This document shows, one piece after another, positions 30,486-41,699 of a stretch of 64,000 nucleotides of DNA (the stretch's first letter is position 1; the number at the start of each line of letters is the position of its first letter). The notes under the pieces are model-generated. The model made no database searches. It saw nothing but the letters and a program-made list of their open reading frames with translations, and was not told where the DNA came from. The translations under genes were made by a program, and so were the position numbers. This stretch comes from Prorocentrum cordatum. Its lineage: Eukaryota; Sar; Dinophyceae; Prorocentrales; Prorocentraceae. Where the stretch lies: NCBI GenBank assembly GCA_963575745.1, contig CAUYUJ010009458.1:1-64000 (forward strand). Direction: 5' to 3'.

Positions 30486-31795
30486 AATCAGGAATTCCCT
30501 CGGAATTCACAATGATGGCACATATTTGTTCGACCATTGAAAAATATGTGTAGCAATGATAAAATCTGCATCGCATGAGGAGCCCTCATCAAAAGCAACC
30601 AGATTTCAAACAATACTCATGGAAACCATGAGGGTTGGCAAGACACCTGTGGATATTCATGAAAATCATTTGAATTGGCATGAAAACATGAGGATTGGTT
30701 CGACATCGTAAGAAATTGCAAAAAAAAAAAAATGGAATTTGCCAAAAATCACCAGAATTGGCAAGAAACCTCTTGATATTCATAAAAATGATTTGAAATG
30801 GCATGAAATCACCAGAATTGGTTGGAAACCATGAGAATTGGCATGAAATCATGAAAATCTGTTAGAAACCATGAGAATTGGCAAGAAACCATTGGAATTG
30901 GCAAGAAATCATACGAATTCAAAGAAATCTTGCAAAACATCGGCATTTGCAATGAAATCGTTAACATTTGTTGGAAACGATACAAAATATAATGGTTTGT
31001 GTTCAAAACATAAGCAAACCATTATTTTAAAATCAAAACTTATTTTACAAATACGAAAAATATTATTTTGATATTTTCTGGTAATTTTGAAAAATCAAAT
31101 GCATGTTGGCGCTGCGTTTCAGCGACCGAAAATTCGCTCCAGCGAATAGAATATCGCACCAGCGAACAAAAATTCGCACCAGCGAACTGAAATTCGCACC
31201 AGCGATCTGCACCAGCGAACAGATATTCGCACCAGCGAACAGAAATTCGCACCAGCGAACAGAAATTCGCACCAGCGAACAGAAATTCGCATCAGCGAGC
31301 AGGAATTCATAGCGAATTTAAAACGCATGCTGGTTATTTTTTTATTTCAAATAATTAGCGATACAGGGGTTTTGATTTATGTTCATTACTTTTTTTTTAT
31401 TATTATTATTATTTTTTAAATGATTTTCATAATGGGCGCATGGGTTTTGGATAAGTTGTATGCGTTTTGGTTGTTATGTTAAAAATCTGTTGTTTTTTTG
31501 CTGATCTGGGACAGAAGCTACGGTTTGCTAACCATTTTGAATGTTTTTTCTACAATTTCCATCCCAAATGATAGTTTTGTTGTGTTTTCTTTGCTTTTCC
31601 CATAAAAACTACGATTTCTGCCAATTGAAGTTTATTTTCCGGTATTTATGATGTCCGATGCATTTCTTTCAATTTGTTCTCTTTATTATGATTTTCTTTA
31701 TTTTGAAACCATGTTTAACTGATTTGTGCTGGTGTTCGCTGTTTTTTATTGCTTCGCATGTTTTTACATATTTTTATGTGTTATTTTGATCGCGC
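30486..31795. other. AT-rich island with two internal repeat families
   Basis: Base composition drops sharply to AT-rich here and returns to GC-rich at about 31800. 30600-30930 consists of ~30-bp imperfect repeats built on AGAATTGGCAAGAAACCATG. 31125-31305 is a 20-bp tandem repeat. 31320-31795 is T-rich single-copy-looking sequence. No coding frame longer than chance. Confidence 0.8.
31125..31305. repeat. 20-bp palindromic-core tandem repeat
   Basis: Eight to nine copies of ACCAGCGAACAGAAATTCGC, in which GCGAA and TTCGC are complementary, so each unit can form a small hairpin. One unit is shortened at about 31202. Confidence 0.93.
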
Positions 31796-32139
31796 GGTGT
31801 TGGGTCCTTGCTTTGAAGTGACAGCTCCCTGCGTTCTTCCGCCTCCTTCCGCCAGCTTCATCCCTGTCTCATGACCGCCGTCGCCATTATCATCATCGCA
31901 ATCTCCAAACCATTCCAGCGGCGCTGACTCTTGCTCCACCCCCCCGCCCGCCCACCCCCCACTTCCTCCCCGCCCGCTCCCCCCCGCCCCCCCCGCGCGC
32001 CCACCCCCCGCCCACCCGAGCACGCGCGCGCGCGCGCGCCACCCTGCCCCGCCCCGCCCCCGCCCGCGCCCACCCCCACCCACTCGCCACCGCCACCGCC
32101 ACCGCCGCGCCGCCGCCGCCACCGCCGCCGCCGCCGCCA
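31796..32139. other. C-rich low-complexity stretch
   Basis: CCCCGCCC and CACCCCC runs and a CCGCCGCCG tract. No gene recognised. It marks the transition from the AT-rich island into the inverted satellite block. Confidence 0.6.
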
Positions 32140-33425
32140 ACGCGCATTTCGCGGCCCCGTAGGGAGCTCCGCCGAAGGCCACAGTGGCAGGGCTCGCGTG
32201 GCACCGCCGCCCATCCTGGCGCATCTCTCGCGCGGGTCGCACGTTTCGCGGCCCCGCGAGGAGCTCCGACGAAGGCTCCATCGGCAGGGCCCGCATTGCA
32301 CCGCCGCCCAACTCTGGCGCACCTCTCGCGCGATTCGCGGCCTCATAGGGATCTGCACCGAAGGCCTGCGCCCCTCATGCGTTTCTTGACCCATGGCCGC
32401 ATATGGAGCTCCACCGAAGGCCCCAGTGGCGGCAGGGTTGGCATGGCGCCAATCTGGCGCACCCCTCACGCGGATCGTGGCCCCATAGAGGGCTCCACCG
32501 AATGCCCCGGCGGCAGGGCCCGCATGCCGCCGCCGCCCAATTCTGGCGCACTCTTTACAAAGTGCGCGGTCCCATAGGGAGCTCAACAGAAGGCAGCGGT
32601 GGCAGGCGCCGCATTGCACCACCGCCCCGTTCACGGGGCACCCTTCGCACGGTTCCTGTCCCCACAGGGAACCCGCTGAAAGTCGCAGTGGCAAGGTCCG
32701 CATGGCACCGCGGCCACGTTCTGGCGCACCCCTCGCGCGGTTCGTGTTCCAGAGAGAGCTCCACAGAAGGCCCCAGTGGCAGAGTCCGAGTGGTTCCGCC
32801 GCCCCATTTGGCGCACCCCTCACACAGCGCGTGGCCCCACATGGAGCTCAACCGAAGACCTCGGCGGCAGGGTCCGCATGGCGCAGCCGCGCCGCCGCTC
32901 AATTCTGGCGCGCCTCTCGCGCGGTTCGCGGCCCCATCCGGAGTTCCACCGAAAGCCCAAGTCGGAGGGTCTACATGGCACCGCCGCTCCATTTGGGCGC
33001 ACCCCTCGCGCGGTGCGCGGCCCCGCATCGAGCCCCGCCGTAGGCCCCAGTGGCAAGGTCCGCGTGGCACTGGCGCGCAATTCTGGCGCGCCCGTCGCGC
33101 GGTTCGTAGCCCCGCAGGGAGCTCCGCCGAAGGCCGCGGCGGCAGGGTCCGCATGGCGCCACCGCCCTATCTGGTCACCCCACCCTTCACTCGGCTCGTG
33201 GCCCCGTAGGGAGCTCCGCCGAAGGCCGCAGCGGCGACGTCCGCATGGCGCCGCCGCCCAATTTTGGGCGCACCCCTCACACGGTTCGCCGCCTCATATG
33301 GAGTTCCACCGAAGGCCCCAGTGGCAAGGCCCGCATGGCGCCGCCGCCCCATTCTGGCGCACCAATCACACGGCGCGCGGCCCCATGGGGAGTTCCACCG
33401 AATGCCGCAGTGGCAGGGTTCGCGG
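32140..33425 (-). repeat. 90-bp satellite, block C (inverted orientation)
   Basis: About 14 units in the reverse orientation relative to block A: GCGGCCCCATAGGGAGCTCC, ACCGAAGGCCCCAGTGGCAG, GGTCCGCATGGCACCGCCGC and CATTCTGGCGCACCCCTCGC. The units belong to the same diverged subtype as block B. The 200-320-residue open frames on both strands are products of the 90-bp period. Confidence 0.92.
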
Positions 33426-34552
33426 CCTCAGCGGCAAGGCCCGCCCGCGGCGCGCGCGCGCGCGCGAACTCGCAGCGCGCGCGCGGGAGGGTCTGCGTCC
33501 TCAAAGACAAAACCAGACAACGCCAGAAACGATGTGAACTTGGAAATCCGATCGGTCGCCGTTAAGGTTTCATTTTGGTATTTTGGGTTTCCAAGCAAAC
33601 ATTGCGGCTTTCGCATTGAGAGAAATACGCGACTCCCAACGCGCGCGCGCGGAGGGGTCTTTGTCCCAAAGCAGGACCATGCAACAACAGAAACGAGGAA
33701 GCCCGATCGGTCGCCGCGAAGGTTTCATTTGGGTTTCCAGGCAAACATGGCGGCTTTCGCATTGCGAGGGAAACGAAATTCCCAACGCGCGCGCGCGGAG
33801 AGGCCCGTGTCCTCCAGAGCAGAACCATACAACACCAGAAACGATGTTAACTTGAAAATCCGATCGGTCGCCGTTAACGTTCCACTTGGGTTTTCAGGCC
33901 AGCATGCGCGCGCAGAGGGGTTTGTGTCCTCCAGAACAGAATCTTGCAACATTAGAGACGATGTTAACTTGGAAATCCGAACGGTCGCCGTTAAGCGCGC
34001 GTGAGTTCCCAGGCCAACGCGGCGGCTTTCGCGCCGCGAGAAATGCAAAGCCCAAAAAACGCGCGCGCGGAGGGGCCTGCGTCGACAGTGTCGCCCAGAA
34101 CAGAGCCATGCATATCAGAAGCGATGTTAACTTGGAGATCAGACTGGTTGCCGTTTGAGGTTCCATTTTAGCGGCCAGGCCAACATTGCGGCTATCGCAT
34201 CGTGAGAAACACAGGGGCCCCAACGCGCGCGCGCAGGAGTCTGCGCCCTCCAGGAAAGAATCATGCAACACCAGAGACGATGTTAACTTGAAAGACCGAT
34301 CGGTCGCTGTTAAGGTTTCGTTTGGGTTTCCAAGCCACGGCGACTTTCGGATTGTGAGAAATACCAAACTCCCAGCGCGCGCGCGGAGGGGTCTGTGTCT
34401 TCCGGAACAGAACCGCACAACGCCAGAAGCGATGTTAACTTGGAGATCAGATCGATCGCCGTTAATGTGTCGTTTGAGTTTCCAAGCAGACGCGGCGGCT
34501 TTCATAGTTGAGACACGCAAAACACCCAACGCGCGCGCAGGGAGTCCTATAT
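33426..34552 (+). repeat. GC-hairpin repeat family 2, main block
   Basis: Seven to eight tandem units of about 150-165 bp. Each contains AACTTGGAAATCCGATCGGT, CGCCGTTAAGGTTTCATTTG, GGTTTCCAGGCAAACATGGC, GAGAAATACG, a CGCGCGCGCG run, and GGGTCTGTGTCCTCCAGAAC. Several units have lost a segment. Confidence 0.93.
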
Positions 34553-37500
34553 TGCACGCAATAGAAAAGTAGGCGCGTCTGTCTGCGAGGATCGCAAAAC
34601 TTTTGAATTCAGTTCCTGGAGTCACACGTCAACTTTCCTATTGCGCATAACGCGGGCATCCCCGCGCGCGCGCGGCGCGCGGTGAGTTCTGTATTGCCCG
34701 CAACAGGAAAGTAAGCGCGTCTGTCCGCCTCCCTAAAGGTCACCAGAGGTCGTTGAATTCAGGTTTTGGGATTTCATGTCGACTTCTCTACTGCGGGCAG
34801 TGCAGAGAGCACAGCTCGCGCGCACTCCGCGCGCGCGCGCGCAGTGAGTTCTGCGTTGCCCGCGATAGAAAAGTCGGCACGTCCGTCGGCCTCATTAAAA
34901 GCTCGCAGAACATTTCAGCTCAGCTTTTGGAATTACATGTTCACTTTTGCAATTGTGGACAATACAGAACTCCGCGCGCGCTCGCGCGGGGTGATTTCTG
35001 TAACAGCCACAATAGGAAAGCCGACATGCAGTTCCAGAAATTAAATTCAAAATTTCTGTGGCCATCAGAGGAGGCCGACAGACGCGCTTACTTTGCTATT
35101 GTGGGCTATACAGAACTCACCGCGCGCGCGCCCGCGCATTCCCCGCGCGCGCGGTGAGTTCTATACTGCCAACTATAGGAAAGTTTGCGCGTCTGTCGGC
35201 CTCCTTAAAGGCCTGCAGAAATTTTGGATTCAGTTTTTGGAATTGCATGTATACTTTTCTATTGCGGCGAATACAGAACTGAGCGCACGCGCGCGCGCGC
35301 GGAGACTTCTGTTTCACCAACAATAGAAAAGCCGACATGCAGTTCCGAAAACTAAATTCAACATTTCTGTTGACCTTTAAGAACGCCGACAGACGCGCCT
35401 AGTTCCCCATCGTTGGCAATACAGAACTCGCTGCGCGCGCGCGCGCGCTCCCCGCGCGCGCGTGCGCTGACCTCTGTATTGTACAGAATACAGAAGTCAG
35501 CGTGCAATTCCAAAAACTGCAACACGCGCGCCTCTTTTCCATATTATGCGGAACATAAAAGTCGCCGCGCGCGCGCGCGCGCGCCGGGAGCGCTCGCGCG
35601 CGCGAGGTGAGCGTTGTATTATCCACAATAGAAAAACCGACATGCAGTTCCAGAAATTAAATGCGAAATTTCTGGGGCCCTTTACGGAGGCCGACAGACG
35701 CGCTTCATGTTTTTACCGCGCGCAATACAGAACTCGCCGCGCTCGCGCTCGCGCGCGCGCGCGCGGTGGGCGTTGTATTATCCACAATAGAGAAACCGAC
35801 GTGCAGCTCCAGAAACGAAATGCGAAATTTCTGGGGCCCTTTAAGGAGGCCGACAGACGCGCTTCATGTTTTTTATCGCGCGCAATACAGAACTCGCCGC
35901 GCTCGCGCTCGTGCGCGCGCTCGCGCGCGCGGTGAGCGTTGTATTATCCACAATAGAGAAACCAAAAAGATGCATGCCATGGAGCGATTCCAGAAACTAA
36001 ATGGCGAAATTTTCTGGCCCTTTAAGGAGGCCGACAGACGCGCCTCATTTTTTTTCGCGCGCAAACACAGAAACTCGCCGCGCTCGCGGCAGCGCGCGCG
36101 CGCGCGGGCGCGTGAGCGTTGTATTATCCACAATAGAGAAACCGACGTGCAGTTCCAGAAACTAAGTGCGAAATTCCTGGGGCCCTTTAAGGAGGCCGAC
36201 AGACGCGCTTCATTTTTTATCGCGCGCAATACAGAACTCGCCGCGCTCGCGCTCGCGCTCGCGCGCGCGCGCGCGGTGAGCGTTGTATTATCCACAATGG
36301 AAAAACCGACATGCAGTTCCAGAAACTAAATGCGAAATTTCTGGGGCCCTTTAAGGAGGCCGACAGACGCGCTTCATGTTTTTATCGCGCGCAATACAGA
36401 ACTCGCCGCGCTCGCGCTCGCGCGCGCGCGCGCGCGCGCGGTGAGCGTTGTATTATCCACAATAGAGAAACCGACATGCAGTTCCAGAAACTAAATGCGA
36501 AATTTCTGGGGCCCTTTCAGGAGGCCGACAGACGCGCTTCATTTTTTTATCGCGCGCAATACAGAACTCGCCGCGCTCGCGCTCGCGCGCGCGCGCGCGC
36601 GCGGTGAGCGCTGTATTATCCACAATAGAAAAACCGACGTGCAGTTCCAGAAACTAAATGCGAAATTGCTTGGGCTCTTCAAGGAGGCCGACAGACGCGC
36701 TTCATGTTTTTATCGCGCGCAATACAGAACTCGCCGCGCTCGCGCTCGCGCGCGCGCGCGCGGTGAGCGTTGCATTATCCACAATAGAGAAACCGACATA
36801 CAGTTCCAGAAACTAAATGCGAAATTTCTGGGGCCCTTTAAGGAGGCCGACAGACGCGCTTCATTTTTCATCGCGCGCAATACAGAACTCGCCGCGCTCG
36901 CGCTCGCGCGCGCGCGCGCGCGGTGAGCGTTGTATTATCCACAATAGCCGACATGCAGTTCCGAAACTAAATGCGAAATTTCTGGGGCCCTTTAAGGAGG
37001 CCGACAGACGCGCTTCATGTTTTTATCGCGCGCGAAACTCGCCGCGCTCGCGCTCGCGCGCGCGCGCGCGCGGTGAGCGTTGTATTATCCACAATAGAGA
37101 AACCGACATGCAGTTCCAGAAACTAAATGCGAAATTTCTGGGGCCCTTTAAGGAGGCCGACAGACGCGCTTCATTTTTTATCGCGCGCAATACAGAACTC
37201 GCCGCGCTCGCGCTCGCGCGCGCGCGCGCGCGCGCGGTGAGCGTTGTATTATCCACAATAGAGAAACCGACATGCAGTTCCAGAAACTAAATGCGAAATT
37301 TCTGGGGCCCTTTAAGGAGGCCGACAGACGCGCTTCATTTTTTTATCGCGCGCAATACAGAACTCGCCGCGCTCGCGCTCGCGCGCGCGCGCGCGCGGTG
37401 AGCGTTGTATTATCCACAATAGAAAAACCGACATGCAGTTCCAGAAACTAAATGCGAAATTTCTGGGGCCCTTTCAGGAGGCCGACAGACGCGCTTCATG

Positions 37501-38215
37501 TTTTTATCGCGCGCAATACAGAACTCGCCGCGCTCGCGCTCGCGCGCGCGCGCGCGCGCGGTGAGCGTTGTATTATCCACAATAGAGAAACCGACATGCA
37601 GTTCCAGAAACTAAATGCGAAATTTCTGGGGCCCTTTAAGGAGGCCGACAGACGCGCCTCATTTTTTTATCCCTCGCATTACAGAACTCGCCGCGCTCGC
37701 GCTCGCGCGCGCGCGCGCGGTCGGTGAGTGCTGTATTATCCGCAATCGAAAAGCCGACGTGCAGTTCCAGAAACTAAATGCGAAATTTCTGGGGCCCTTT
37801 AAGGAGGCCGACAGATGCGCTTTTGTATCTTTTGTGGGCCATGCACAACTCACCGCGCACGCGCGCGGGTAGCGCGCGCGCGGTGAGTTCTGCATTAACT
37901 ACAATAGAAAAGCCGACATGCAGTTTCGACAGCAAAATTGAACTTTTCTGTGGCCCTTTAAGGAGACCGACAGACATGCCTTTTTTTATGCGGGCAGCAC
38001 AGAACTCGCCCCGCGCGCGCGCGCGCCAGGAGAGCGCGGGCGCGCGGTGAGGGCTGCATTATACACAACAGAAAAGCCGACATGCAGTTCCGAAAACTGA
38101 ATTCAAAATTTCTGCGGCCCTTTAAGGAGGCCGACAGACGCGTCCTTTTTTATATTCTGGGCAAGCGCGCGCGGGGAGCGCGCGCGCGCGGCGTGTGTTG
38201 CATGATCCACAATAG
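34553..38215. repeat. ~160-bp satellite with palindromic GC spacer
   Basis: About 22 units. The core reads CAATAGAAAAACCGACATGC, AGTTCCAGAAACTAAATGCG, AAATTTCTGGGGCCCTTTAA, GGAGGCCGACAGACGCGCTT, then TTTTTTATCGCGCGCAATAC. The spacer is CAGAACTCGCCGCGCTCGCG, a CG run, and GGTGAGCGTTGTATT, which is inverted-repeat in design (CAGAACTCAC ... GTGAGTTCTG in left units). Units at 34560, 34700, 34858 and 35160 have the core inverted; those at 35000, 35308 and from 35620 on are forward. Units at 36.3-37.7 kb are nearly identical and edge units are diverged. Confidence 0.95.
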
Positions 38216-39312
38216 AAAAGAAGAGCTCCCTATGGGGCCAAGAAGCGCGTGGAGCTCCCTATGGGGCCACGAAGCGTATGAGGGGTGTGTCGAAAAGGAT
38301 TTTGGGGATGCACGCGGGCGCAGCCGCTGAGGCCATCGGTGTGCCTCCCTATGGGGCCGCGAAACGTGCGAGGGGCGTGTCGAGATGTGTGCGGGTGGGG
38401 GAGGCATGCGGGCGCAGCCATTGGGGTCTTCGGGGGATCCCAATGGGGCCACGAAGCTTGTGAGGGGCGTGCCGACATTGGTGCGTGGGGGGCGTGCGGG
38501 CGCAGCCGGCCTGCGGTGGAGCTCCGCCTGTGGGGCCACGAAACAACGTGTGAAGGGTGTGCCGAGAAAGGTGTTGGGGGGCATGCGGGGGCGCAGCCAC
38601 TGGGTCTTGCGGTGGAGCTCCCCATGGGGCCACGAAGCGTCAGTGAGGGGTGTGCCGAGATGGGTGTGGGGGAGGCATGCGGGCGCAGCCACTGGGGCTT
38701 TCGGTGGACTTCCCTCTGGGGCCACGAAACGTGTGAGGGGTGTGCCGAGACGAGTGTGGGGGGGAGGCATGCGGGCGCAGCCACTTTGGCTTTCGGTGCA
38801 TCTCCCATGGGACCACGAAACGTATGAGGGGTGTCCCGAAATGGGTGTGGGGGAGGCATGTGGGCGCAGCCACTCGGTCTTTCGGTCTAGCTCCCTATGG
38901 GGCCGCCAAACGTGGGAAGGGGTGTGCCGAGATGGGTGTGGGGGAGGCATGCGGGCGGGCGCAGCCACTGGGGGCCTTCTGTGGAGCTCCTTATGTGTCC
39001 ACGAAACGTGTGAGGGTGTGCCGAAATGGGTGGTGGGGGACCAGTGGGGGAGGCATGCGGGCGCAGCCGCTGGGGCCTTCGGTGGACCTCCCATGGGGCC
39101 GCGCAACGTGTGAGGGGTGTTCCGAAGTGGGTAAGGGAGAGGCATGCGGGCGCAGCCACTGGGACCTTCGGTGGACCTCCCTATGGGGCCACGAAGCGTG
39201 TGTGAGGGGTGTGCCGAGATGGGTGTGGGGGAGGCATGCGGGCGCAGCCACTGGGGCCTTGGGTGGAGCCCCCTTATGAGGCCGCGAAACGCGTGAGGGG
39301 CTGTGCCGAAAC
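38216..39312 (+). repeat. 90-bp satellite, block D
   Basis: About 12 units directly abutting the 160-bp satellite (the junction reads AATAGAAAAGAAGAGCTCCC). Subtype marked by GGGGGAGGCATGCGGGCGCA and GCCACTGGGGCTTTCGGTGG. Confidence 0.93.
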
Positions 39313-39599
39313 TGATGGCGATGACGACGATGATCATCATGATCGTGATGGTGATGACGATGGTGATGATGCTGATGATGGTGGTCACGATGATAAGCAG
39401 GATGATGAGCATGGTGTGACGATGATGGGAGGAGGGAGGAGTTGGACGAAAGGAGGAGGAGGAGGAGGAGAACGAAACGATGACCCAACAACACCACAGG
39501 ATGGTTGGGAATTAGATAGGACCTTCCCAAACATTAGCATGGCGAAGTGGCGAAGGACCCAACCACATGCAGTTGTGAGTAACGCAGTTGCGAACATCA
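39313..39599 (+). repeat. Tail of block D (GAT and GGA repeats) and leader of block E
   Basis: After the last CCGAAA come GATGACGACGATGATCATCA-type repeats, a GGAGGA tract, then GACCCAACAACACCACAGGATGG (read in two words: GACCCAACAACACC and ACAGGATGGTTGGGAA). The same order follows block F at 52297-52504. 39549-39599 holds the leader AAGGACCCAACCACATGCAG, TTGTGAGTAACGCAGTTGCG. Confidence 0.8.
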
Positions 39600-40028
39600 T
39601 CTTCGGTGTTGCTCCCTATGGGGCCACGGAGCGTGTGAGGGGCGTGCCGAAGTGGGTCGGTGAGTGGGGGGGGGACGCATGTGGACGGTGGCACTGGGGC
39701 GTTAGGCCTTCGGTGGGGCTCCCTATGGGGCCACGAAACGCGGGAGCGGTGTGCCGAAGTGGGTGGGGGGATACGCACGTGTACGGTGGCACTGGGGCTT
39801 TCGGTGGAGCTCCCCATGGGGCCACGATACGTGCGAGGGGTGTGCCGAAGTGGGTGGGGCGGGACGCATGTGGACGGTGGCACTGGGGCCTTCGGTGGAG
39901 CTCCCTATGGGGCCACGAACCGTCAGTGAGGGGTGTGCCGAGATGGGTGTGGGGGAGGCATGCGGGCGCAGCCACTGGGGCCTTAGGTGGAGCCCCCTAT
40001 GGGGCCGCGAAACGTGTGAGGGGTTGTC
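39600..40028 (+). repeat. 90-bp satellite, block E
   Basis: Five units, marked by GTGGGTCGGTGAG, GGGACGCATGTGGACGGTGG and CACTGGGGCCTTCGGTGGAG. Confidence 0.93.
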
Positions 40029-40529
40029 TGGCCATTGGCTGGCTGGGGCCAGCAGAGCAAAGGAATCAGATCCTTGTCCGATCAGATCTCAGCAGTGCCC
40101 AGTGCCGTTTGGGTGGCTCACCACAGCCGCCCGCCGCCGCACTTGTGACCCTGGTCCTGTCCTGTCCATCCGCTGCCACACCACTGGCCGCACATGAGCG
40201 CCCCTATCTTGCCCACGGCCTCCGCGGACTCCGCGGCATGCGAGGGAACGCAGTTCCCCGACCGGCAGCCTGATTGGCAGGGCGAGGACGATGAGGAACT
40301 TATCGGAGATAAGTTGGGGGCCCCAGGGCCCAGGGAGTGCCAGGGCCTGCAGGGAGGGGGTGGGCGGCGGAGGGGAAGGGGTGGGTGGCGAGCGAAGCGA
40401 TGGGGAGGAAGGAGGGAGGAAGGAGGAGGAGGAGTAGGCTAAATGGGTTAGGAATAGGGGCTCCTGGCTAGGACCTCAGGCTATACTTGTAGGAATCCCT
40501 CAAGCTTCAGGCTGTATGCTCAAGAGGCG
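40029..40529. other. No gene recognised
   Basis: Unique-looking sequence followed by a GGGAGG-rich stretch at 40340-40440. No convincing coding frame. Confidence 0.4.
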
Positions 40530-41144
40530 ATGACTGGGCCAATCGTTACATTCGAACCGCCTCCAACGATCGGCAGGGTGCTGCTGCTGCCGCCAGCGGA
40601 ATGTGTCGATGCCGGGTGCGCCGCGCTCTACAGGGACGAACCCCTTTTCCGCTGGGGCTCTTCCTCTTCGTTGCCGGGGGATCCATGCTTGCCAGCGGTA
40701 CTCGTGGCGGATATCACCCGAATGCCAGCACAGTGGCGCCTGAGAGCAAACCCTTCCAATCAACTTCCCCACGCGATCGTCGCCCCTATCTGGCAAGAGG
40801 ATTTTGTGAGTGGAGCCGTTTACTGCGACTGGATGCTGTGGTTGACTTGGGACGCGGACTTCCAGCGCTGGCGTTCTCGGGGCCCCAAATGTTCCCACTC
40901 CGAACCCTGCTCCCGCCCGCTCGCTCGCCCGCCCGCCCGCCCGCCCGCGCACCTCCCCCTCCCCCCCCTTCGCCCCTGGCCCCCCCCCCGTTCCTCATTG
41001 AGGAGTTGTCGTTTCAACCGTGCTGGCTTGGATGCCGACGGCATATGCTGGTGGCTGCGCGTCTTCGAACCAGAGCAATGGATCAACTTGCTCGCGGTGC
41101 TGAGCCCAATGCTGGAGTCGCCCCCGGTCATTCCTGGGTCGTGA
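40530..41144 (+). CDS. Hypothetical protein, possibly two exons
   Basis: An ATG-initiated frame (MTGPIVTFEPPPTIGRVLLL) continues through a protein-like stretch with ADITRMPAQWRLRANPSNQL and VYCDWMLWLTWDADFQRW, to about 40890. From about 40895 to 41000 the frame is Pro/Arg-rich over a pyrimidine-rich tract ending in CATTGAG, which looks like the 3' end of an intron. It then resumes as GLDADGICWWLRVFEPEQWI up to a TGA at 41142-41144. The two parts share the frame whether or not the tract is spliced exactly. I recognise no domain. An overlapping frame (40601-41185) is less protein-like. Confidence 0.4.
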   Translation: MTGPIVTFEPPPTIGRVLLLPPAECVDAGCAALYRDEPLFRWGSSSSLPGDPCLPAVLVADITRMPAQWRLRANPSNQLPHAIVAPIWQEDFVSGAVYCDWMLWLTWDADFQRWRSRGPKCSHSEPCSRPLARPPARPPAHLPLPPLRPWPPPRSSLRSCRFNRAGLDADGICWWLRVFEPEQWINLLAVLSPMLESPPVIPGS

Positions 41145-41699
41145 AGCAGGTGCCGACTGAAAGTAATAAACGTAGGAATAATTAGTAGTTTGGGGAGGGA
41201 GGAGCGGCATAGGAGGGAGGGGGATGAGGCGTTTTTTTTACGAACGCCCTGGTCACGCAACTCACTCTGAGGGAAATGGGATCTGTCCGCCAGAGGTCTT
41301 GGCGGACAGATCAAGCAACTCACTCCCTGATGGGAGCCGACTCCACGCGAAGACGCCCCTTTGGCCCTTTGGGTGCCATATTCGCTTTACCCTGGACCAA
41401 TGCTCCGCTGCCTTTGCGAGTGGACACAGGCTCCGGAACTAACAGGAGACAAGCCCCAGGCCCCAACGCTAACATGTGACATGCCCCAGGGCTAACAGGT
41501 CAGGGCTAACAGGTGCCCCAGGGATAACAGGTGACTCCCCAGGGCTAAGAGGTGACGCGCGACAGTTCTCAGGGCATGGGCAAATAAGGAGGGATGAGGA
41601 GCGGGGAGGAGGAGGAGGAGGAGGAGGAAGAAGAGGAGGAGGAGGGGGTGAGGAGGAGGAGGAGTAGAAGGAAGGGCAAGGTCTCTGACAGAGCGGGGG
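41145..41699. other. Short repeats upstream of the methyltransferase-like gene
   Basis: Contains a perfect hairpin (41281-41311), CAACTCACTC on both sides of it, direct repeats of CAGGGCTAACAGGTGA-type words (41440-41565), and a GGA microsatellite (41597-41670). No gene and no clear promoter motif seen. Confidence 0.6.
41281..41311. repeat. Perfect hairpin with 12-bp arms
   Basis: ATCTGTCCGCCA pairs exactly with TGGCGGACAGAT around GAGGTCT. It is flanked by CGCAACTCACTC on the left and AGCAACTCACTC on the right, like a short direct duplication around an inserted hairpin. Confidence 0.9.

Noticed and set aside
31858-33537. Several 200-320-residue open frames on both strands
   Set aside because: All lie in the inverted 90-bp satellite block and repeat every 30 residues.
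35546-37872. Multiple 80-220-residue frames with repeated FLGPFKEADRRA words
   Set aside because: They are read-through of the 160-bp satellite; the frame changes between units because the period is not divisible by three.
34553-38215. CRISPR-like array
   Set aside because: Repeats are contiguous 160-bp satellite units with no unique spacers and no cas genes; eukaryotic context.
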